A DNA stretch of 64,000 bases, taken from Lottia gigantea (taxonomy: Eukaryota; Mollusca; Gastropoda; Lottiidae). This document shows positions 56,964 through 64,000 of the stretch, piece by piece. The stretch covers positions 1 to 64,000 of the forward strand of contig NW_008708646.1 in NCBI RefSeq assembly GCF_000327385.1, read 5' to 3'. Both the position numbers and the translations under genes were made by a program. The notes beneath the pieces are model-generated. The model was not told where the DNA came from and made no database searches. It saw only the letters and a program-made list of their open reading frames with translations. Positions within the stretch are counted from its first letter, which is position 1. The number at the start of each line of letters is the position of its first letter.

Positions 56964-59900
56964 ATGGATAAAATTGGAAATTTAAACGAACCATTATCTA
57001 AAACATATTTTTCATTGATATTCAATTCAATACCTAATATATTTTCAACCAAATTTAGTGAAAAAGATACAGAAGAATTTGAATATATAATTGATGATGT
57101 AGCTGAAGTTTTTGAAAAAGAGGAGAATGAAATTAAAATATCAACCTCAATTATGCTTTTTTCAGAATTAGTCAAGAGAATAACTATTCTATTTAAGGAT
57201 TATAAAATTAAAGGCCAAATTGAAATAAATGGTCAAATAAATCAAAAAGGAAAACACAAACAAGACATGAGATTATCTGGATTCAATGCTCAAACTTTCC
57301 AGATTATTTATCCAAAGATGCATGAAACCTCTGATACATCTGATTGGTATTTTACAGGAGAGATTATTTTGCGCAAAAATAATTTTAGAATAGTAGAAAG
57401 ATCAAAAAAGGGAAGTGGGGTTAACCTACTTAAAAAGATAAATGAATACATAGGAAAAAATTGTTACATACCAACCGATTGTTATTGTTTTATAAAGTGT
57501 GTAAATTACATCACGAACACGGATTTAACAAGGGAATTTCAAGATTTCATCAACAGTTTTCAAAAATCAAACAGAAAAGGAGTTATGACAACTGCTAGAA
57601 TTTCTAAATTCAATAAGAAATTTAATACTAATTTTCAAATCTATAACCCTAAAGACAGTCATTTTCAACCAAAGAAAGTAACCGAAGAATTAGATTGGGT
57701 TTTTTATTTACACAAAGAACATTTCTGTATTAAAGAAATAGAAGATAATTACGATGAAAATGTATGGAGAACTTGTAAAGATGATGTGTAATGTGTTTCG
57801 CACAGTTAAAACTAAACGTTTTTTCGAACATATCCGATAACTGTTTATACGCGTGGGATTGCGAAACCTATTGCGAAAAAGAAACGAATAAATCCATTCC
57901 TTATTGTTGTACTTTAGTCAATTTGGAAAAACTGAGGAAAAGATTAGATGATTATAATAATTATTTAAGTGATTTAAGTGAGACTCTAGATTTTAAGCCG
58001 TCAGATCCCATTTCAGAAGAATATTACAACATACTCATGACTAATATAGTAGAAATATTTGTAGGTACAGATTGTATAGATCAAATGTTACAACGTTTAG
58101 GAAAAGTAGATGAAAAGAGATTAACATTGATTTCTCATAACGGTAGCGGTTTTTAAACTGGATTGCACTTCAAAGCGTTAAAAAACTAACACAATGTCCA
58201 CTAGTAGTAGATAATAAAATTCTTTCTCTTCCTTTATCTAATCCATATACAGAAGAAAGATTGCAGAAAAAATGGAAAAGACCGAAAGAAATAATGAGTA
58301 ACTCTAACTATTTACAAAATATATATCTTTCACTTGTTCATTTAAACATCAAAGCACTAGTTTGGCGGCATGGGGAAATTCATCTAATCTACCGATGAAT
58401 TTGAGAAATATCACCGATATTAATATTGCAAAATTCACCAAAGAAACCTGGGAATCTTTAAGACCCGAATGGGAAACTTACGCTAAAAGAGATACATTGT
58501 GTCTCGGAGCTTGCTTGATAAAATACAATCAAGCCATGAAAAAAACTGTCTTCCAAAACGATTCCAATAATCTAACGGCTCCTTCTTTATCTTTAAAGGG
58601 TTGGTATTATTTATATCATTACAATAAAGAAATGGTATGAAACTACTAGAATGGTTCCGAAACATACGGAAAAACAAAACGTAGAAAAAGTTTACTCACA
58701 TACTCAACCTTTTATAAGATATTTTATCAGACAAAGTATTAAAGGAGGGAGAGTCTCTGCTAACAGAAAATCATTTGAAACGGATAAAATGAATGAGATC
58801 TGCGCCATATTAAAAGAATACAATGAAAGTGACACTGAAGGAATAATAGATTTATTCAAAGAATACAGTGTTAACCCAAAAGATAAAATGGAAGTTCACG
58901 CTAAACTCAAAGAACTGGACTATTCTAAACTGATGACATTTGACGCTAATGGGTTGTACGCTTCCGCCATGACAGAAGGTGAATATCCTAAAGCGGAAAG
59001 TGCAAGAGCGTTTCTACCAGAAGAAGAAAAAGAATTTGTAAAACTCTTCAATAAACAAAAATTCAGACCTAGAACTGCTATTTTAAAAGTCTGGTTTGAA
59101 TATCCCAAAAACATGTTCTTTCACCCCATACCAGCTAAAGATAAAATAACTTTTACGAATAGAATAGGTAAGAAGGAAACTGGGAGTAAAATCAGGTTCA
59201 GAAATGGTTTCTGTCACGACGTTTTAACATCAGTTGATATTCAAGAAATAGTGAAATCCGGTGGTAAAATTATTAGAATATCAGAAATGGTATAGTATAC
59301 GAAGAAAATTTTAAAACTCCACCATACAGAGATTATATTTTAATTTTGAAGGAATTAAGGAATAAATACAAAAATAATTGCATGAAATTATTAGGTAATT
59401 CCTTATACGGTAAATCTATTTAGAAGGATATAAATACATCGAGACATCTATGGAGTGAAGCGACTTTTAAAGCCAACTATGATTCACACGTCAAAAGTTA
59501 TGAAAAAGTAAATGAGACCCAATATATCGTTCAGATTAAATACGAAGTAAAAGAGTTTGTTCCTCCAAAGGATTTTACTAGATTAACACCCACTCATTTA
59601 GGTGCATTTATATTATCTCACAGTAAAAAAATAATGAACAATTTCATTCACGTAATAGATGGATTTTTAAGCCGGAAATATACTATACAGATACTGATAG
59701 TTTATACATTTTGTCTAGCAATTGGGATAAATTAAATGAAGCTGGGTTGGTGTCTGAAAACGAAAGGGAAGAATGATTACGGTGATGGTGGAATTATATT
59801 TGGTTTATATTTAGCGCCAAAAATAAAATACAATATCATTCTAACTTCCGACGGTATTCTAAAAGAAAAGGAAAACGTTTAAGGGTTACTCTAACTATAA

Positions 59901-60183
59901 GATTAAGGTAGAAGACTACATTCAATTAGCTAGTGGACATGACGTAACGAATGAATTTGATAAACCTTGGGTAAAAAGTTTTACTGATGGAATAGTTATT
60001 CCCAATGAAAAACAAAAGAAAGTTTTCAGAAGTTATCTGAATCTCGTTAAGAGAAAAGCACCAAACAGTGAAGGAATTATGTATCCTTACAGCAATAAAG
60101 ATAAGATGTGTTTGGATGATGATTATGTATTTGATGATTTTGATTATTTTACAAATGAATCTAATGATGATCCATCAGAATAA
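56964..60183 (+). pseudogene. Polinton protein-primed DNA polymerase B region, broken
   Basis: The N-terminal part (from MDKIGNLNEPLSKTYFSL) is the Polinton-specific domain. Further on are the exonuclease-side text (LYAWDCETYCEK), the motif A region (MTFDANGLYASAM) and motif C (TDTDSLYIL). These identify the family B polymerase that replicates Polintons with a protein primer. The region is broken in several places and cannot make the enzyme. Confidence 0.85.
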
Positions 60184-60185
60184 AT

Positions 60186-60882
60186 TTAGTTCTTTTGTTT
60201 TAAATGAAGTTGAATAACAATTTCCTCGTTACCAAAATCTATAACCCTATTTTTACCATCTTTGATTTCCAGATTTATATCTTTAATCATAAAGGAATTA
60301 AATGGTAAATACGTCGTTTGAAATGTTTTCTCTATAATTCTATATCCAATAGGAACAGTGAATGTTGGAAGACTGTAAATAATCTGACGTTTGTATTTAT
60401 TGAAAAATCCACCGTTTATTAAATTGCAATGTATATTTATCACATCGATATCATTCTCGATATTAGCTTTGTGTGGTGCTAAAGTGGATTGGGTGTATAT
60501 TTTTTTTAAAGCCTAGTAAAGTATTCAATGAATTTTCTACGTTGAAATCAACTTGACTATTATCTCTTAATATCAATTTTATTTTGTTTAGATTCAAATT
60601 ACCTTCGAATTCAATATTGTTTTTACCATTGACGCTTCCTGCGTATTCAGATAAGTATTCGTTAATGGCTAGACGTATGGTTTTGAACGTAACTCCGTTA
60701 TCTGTTGATATTTTTATTCGGTTATTTTTTTCGTTGATATTTCTAATGGAATTGTAAACAGAGAAATACTTTAATCCCTATTCATATTCTTGATTGCGAT
60801 CGAGTTCATACTCATAATCTAGAGATAATTTAATGTCTGATTTATTCGAGGTGATGACGAATAGTTGTTCTTTATTTGACAT
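60186..60882 (-). pseudogene. Polinton probable minor capsid (penton-like) protein, broken
   Basis: The minus-strand text begins MSNKEQLFVITSNKSDIKLS and ends with IDVINIHCNLINGGFFNKYK, RIIEKTFQTTYLPFNSFMIK and a GNEEIVIQLHLK tail. Similar proteins with this ending occur in other invertebrate Polintons, where they are taken to be the minor (penton) capsid protein. That role is from memory of the family and not proven here. Confidence 0.55.
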
Positions 60883-60951
60883 TTTTAATCACGCTTTTAT
60901 AATCATTTTTATCTATGATACCTTTTTCTATGAGTCTTTTTAATATACAAT

Positions 60952-61709
60952 TCACTTCATTATATTGTGCGATCGATGTCCTTCCTTCATGGCCGCTAAT
61001 ATTACTCGTAATCTATTAAGTAGTTCCTCGTTGTTGTCGGATAAAAACGTTATACCTTCTCCAGATACCATATCTTCGAATTCGTCTATTTCTTGTGTGA
61101 TTGGTGGATAATCACCTAACTCCTCTTCATCACGTTCAATTACTCTTTTATATATTTTAACTTCTTTTGATCTTCTTGTTTCGGGTCCTGACTTTCTTAT
61201 TGCATCTAGAAATTTTGAGTATGCTACTAAATCCTTGTAATCGGCAATTTCAACATCCTCGTTATTCATTAAATCTATTAATCCTTTCGTTAATGTGTAT
61301 ATATAATCTTTTGTATCGATTATAAATTCGGGGGTATTTGCCCTAAATCTTATTCTAAATCCATTAAACCGTAACCCTGCTTCATCAATGATTGGTGAAT
61401 GCTCTTTGGTAAATCTGGGTCAGGGTTTGAAAAATAATGTTTTACATCATCTACTGTCCTAATTATAATACCATGATATTCAATCGCTTTGGGAGGTTCT
61501 ATAGGAGGTGTAAGTTCTATAGAAGATTTATATTCTAATTTCCTTTTAATATCCTCTTGAGATTTTAATATGGGTTGAAATAGAGTTTGTAGATTTTCCG
61601 TTAATCCGAGTTGTTGTTATCTGTTATTTTCAACTTGGGTCTTTATTTTATTCTTAGCTTTGATATATTCTCTATTTCTTTTTTAAATATTATTCCAATC
61701 GCTACTCAT
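60952..61709 (-). pseudogene. Polinton protein, unrecognised, broken
   Basis: The legible parts are helical and charged (IELTPPIEPPKAIEYHGI, DEEELGDYPPITQEIDEFED, LLNRLRVILAAMKEG). I do not recognise the family. It sits between the minor capsid-like gene and the ATPase. Confidence 0.45.
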
Positions 61710-61725
61710 TTTTAAAAAAATAAAA

Positions 61726-62441
61726 TTAACATATATCGTTCATAACTCTTTCACCCGCAGGTTTTCTAGTATTTACAAATACATATCCATAATCATCTGG
61801 ATTTCTCCATTGAGCTTTACAAACTTTTTTGAATGTATCTCTGTCCATTCCGTGATTTATCGATTGAACGATTTGAGATAAATCTTTGTCGTTTCAAATA
61901 ATAAAAAATAATTCGCATTTTTTCTAATGAACATAGAATCCATCCCGTAAAAAGATTGGGATTGGTATATGCAGTGACAGTTGTGATGTCTTCCTTTCGT
62001 GAAGAATTCTTGTTGAACGGCTTGATTTCTTTGCGCTACGCAGTCGTCAAACACTAGTAAGTTCTTTCGCTCGCTATCAATTTGAGACAAATCTAGATCA
62101 TTAACATTTTTCGTAAGAAAAACTTTTATATCCGTTGGTTTCTTTCCTTCGATGTAATTATCTATGAAATCTTTTAATTCCACTTCTTCTTCGTTTTCTT
62201 TGTAATATTGAAATAGGTCTTGAACATCTTTCTTTGGTAGATATTCTAAAGCTTTGAGAAATTGATAATACGATTGCTCTGGTGTTGTTGTGTAGATACA
62301 CAAAGAATCGAAATCTAAAAGGTTTGGTGTTGTCAACATGTTAAAAGTGAGATGAGTTTTCCCAGAACCGGAACTACCGCATATACACATGAGCATTGGG
62401 TTATTAGGAAATATTTGTGAATGATTAATTTTTTTACCCAT
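61726..62441 (-). pseudogene. Polinton A32-like packaging ATPase, broken
   Basis: A Walker A motif (CICGSSGSGKTHLTFNML) lies near residue 20 and a Walker B motif (KNLLVFDDCV) near residue 130, followed by RHHNCHCIYQSQSF. This is the FtsK/HerA-type ATPase which, in Polintons and related viruses, pumps DNA into capsids. The C-terminal segment ends ...RKPAGERVMNDIC. Confidence 0.8.
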
Positions 62442-62452
62442 TTATTATTATT

Positions 62453-62947
62453 TTAATTTGTTCCAAAAATAACTCCTTCTCCTTTATACTTCGAAAGATA
62501 TATTCCTTCTCCGGTGTGTATATTTTTTAAAAATATTCCATTACCCTTATGTTTGACTTTGATTTCTCCTGTGTCAATACTATCTACTAATTTATTTAAT
62601 CCTTGTTTAACAGTTATCTTGGTTTCTTCACTAAATCTTTTTCCAAATTCTTTCATTGTGCCTATCATTTCTCCCACTCCTGAACCTTTCTTTTCCGTTT
62701 TAGGTTTTTTAACCTCTGCTGCCAACTTTTCCATTTTTAAATTATGTCTATGTTCTTCGGCTGCTGTTACTGCAGCTGCTATCTTTTCGTTGGCAACGCT
62801 TACTCCACCAGCTGTAGCACCAGCTATTGTACCGGCTGCAATAAGTCCACTAAATATTAAAGGAAGGGAAAATATAAATCCACCTTTAGTTGGTGAAGCT
62901 GTTTCTATAGCTTCTATTATTTTCTTGACTAAAGTTTCTGGTTTCAT
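62453..62947 (-). CDS. Polinton small Gly/Ala-rich capsid-associated protein
   Basis: A protein of 164 residues with an N-terminal hydrophobic Ala/Gly-rich segment (FSLPLIFSGLIAAGTIAGAT), a lysine-rich middle and a C-terminus with repeated G-x-G-I/V (KGNGIFLKNIHTGEGIYLSK). It lies between the capsid and ATPase genes, where Polintons often place a small membrane-active or DNA-binding virion protein. The role is inference. Confidence 0.5.
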   Translation of the reverse strand: MKPETLVKKIIEAIETASPTKGGFIFSLPLIFSGLIAAGTIAGATAGGVSVANEKIAAAVTAAEEHRHNLKMEKLAAEVKKPKTEKKGSGVGEMIGTMKEFGKRFSEETKITVKQGLNKLVDSIDTGEIKVKHKGNGIFLKNIHTGEGIYLSKYKGEGVIFGTN

Positions 62948-62964
62948 TTTTAAAGGTGTATTTT

Positions 62965-64000
62965 TTACTCAATTCTTATCATTCTTCTATCTGCTATTTT
63001 AATTAAATGTTTTGCTTCTTCCAATAATAAACAATAACCTGTTACATCTCCTTGTGTTTTTTCAATATGAATATTTATGTTCACTCCTGTTTTGAAAAGA
63101 TCTTCTTGGTGAGCTGATAGATCAAAACAGAAGATTGGATGATTAAGTGCAAAATCTACATATTCAAACTGAGGTAGATTTCAAAATAATTCACACATAT
63201 TTTTATAGTTTCTATACAATTCATTATAATCCTTTGTGGTTGGATTAATTGTTAAAGGTTGGTTAGGATAATTATCGTTGTTTAATCTTACTTGAACTTT
63301 ATGGATTAAAGGATCTTGAGTTTGGTTCATTGCCACTCTAAAGACAATATTGTTATTCGTTTGAGAATCTGGTAAGTTCTTGAAACCAACTATTAAATAT
63401 CTTGCTGGTTTAATAGTGTTAGTGATTGGCCATGTGGTGGATTCTCTAGTTAAAGTCATGCTACCTACCGTGTTACGATGAAGAAAAGCTATTTCAATAT
63501 CTTTAGTTAACGAGTTGAATATTCTCGTTTCTACTTCAATTGATGGTGTTATTACTGGTATGAAAAGTTGGAGATTCGTTATTTCTAATTTTGCATCTGA
63601 ACCATTCTCTCCAAAGAATATCTTATCGTCGTTTATTTCTCTTTGTAGATGAATTTTATATGGTAAGCCTATGGAAACTTTTTTATGTTCCAACAGACCG
63701 AATAAAGGATATAATTTCCAATTTACGTAATTACCCCACCTATTATTCTCAACAACATTATTATACTGTAATACTCGTTTTTCGAATCCATGATTAACTG
63801 CTCGCCCTACTCTTTCTATCGTGTTTCGAGCAACAACTCTCACTCTAGCTAAATCGGCATCATTTGCAAGATTTCTTATCGGTTCCTTTAAAATACTTCC
63901 ATCTCCAACATCGGGTATCCAACCTGAGACTGAATCGAAATCTTTAGGATATAAAACTGTTTTCAACATTGTGTTGAATTCCCCAGGATGTTTGATTGTT
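62965..64000 (-). pseudogene. Polinton major capsid protein, broken, start outside window
   Basis: Recognised from LQLFIPVITPSIEVETRIF, then IEIAFLHRNTVGSMTLTRES and RYLIVGFKNLPDS, and from the KVQVRLNNDNYPNQPLTIN segment, which fit the double jelly-roll capsid protein of Polintons. The C-terminal part ends near 62965. The frame is open to the right edge of the window, so the N-terminal part lies beyond it. Confidence 0.7.

Larger units (their letters stand above)
51880..64000. mobile_element. Polinton/Maverick element, broken, running off the right edge
   Basis: The element carries the Polinton core set: retroviral-type integrase, adenain-like protease, protein-primed family B DNA polymerase, A32-like packaging ATPase and a capsid protein gene, with several small structural genes. 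Genes left of about 60.18 kb point right and those beyond point left. The left limit is not resolved; Polinton-like AT-rich DNA starts near 51.88 kb and the first gene at 52730. The right end and its inverted repeat lie outside the window. All parts are still readable, so it is not ancient, but it is broken with on the order of ten breaks, most of them in the polymerase and the right-hand genes. Confidence 0.9.

Overview
The window looks like nuclear DNA of a lophotrochozoan, most likely a bivalve mollusc. It is AT-rich, the genes have introns, and it carries many copies of a repeat containing the phrase CAAGGGCAATAACTC, which I associate with mollusc genomes. It also holds Harbinger, Tc1 and Crypton-type transposon remains and a large Polinton. 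The species assignment is inference; no rRNA or mitochondrial marker is present.

The main host gene lies on the minus strand from 45121 down to 17167. I could place 19 exons whose splice sites and reading phases all agree. Together they encode one secreted protein of about 1,746 residues with two complete GH20 beta-N-acetylhexosaminidase (chitobiase) modules in tandem. Each module has an N-terminal chitobiase domain, a GH20b-type domain, a catalytic barrel with an intact GGDE motif and a C-terminal domain. A signal peptide starts the protein and a hydrophobic tail, possibly a GPI signal, ends it. The two modules share most intron positions, so an ancient internal duplication is likely. A lone Sushi/CCP-domain exon at 4414-4575 (minus) belongs to a second host gene that cannot be assembled here.

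Layout. 1-17 kb is mobile-element debris: a purine/pyrimidine foldback minisatellite (1.1-1.5 kb), two Harbinger transposase remnants, a 183-bp MITE, the Sushi exon, a pair of related repeat units of about 1 kb (8.4-11.75 kb) rich in TCAAGGTCA and CCGGAAGT, and a decayed Crypton-type tyrosine recombinase (13.4-14.3 kb). 17-45 kb is the hexosaminidase gene; its introns hold a Harbinger element, satellite-like mollusc repeats, a two-copy MITE-like family and a Tc1 remnant. 45.9-47.9 kb is a transposon-like unit whose inverted ends are minisatellite arrays. 48.7-51.9 kb is repeat and unrecognised DNA.

From about 51.9 kb to beyond the right edge lies a Polinton/Maverick fossil. Its plus-strand block has small proteins, integrase, adenain-like protease, fibre-like coiled-coil protein, a membrane protein and protein-primed DNA polymerase. 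Its minus-strand block has a probable minor capsid protein, packaging ATPase, a small Gly/Ala-rich protein and the major capsid protein. It is recognisable along its whole visible length but broken, with on the order of ten breaks. A start-proximal motif resembling TTTAAAAATG recurs before many of its genes.
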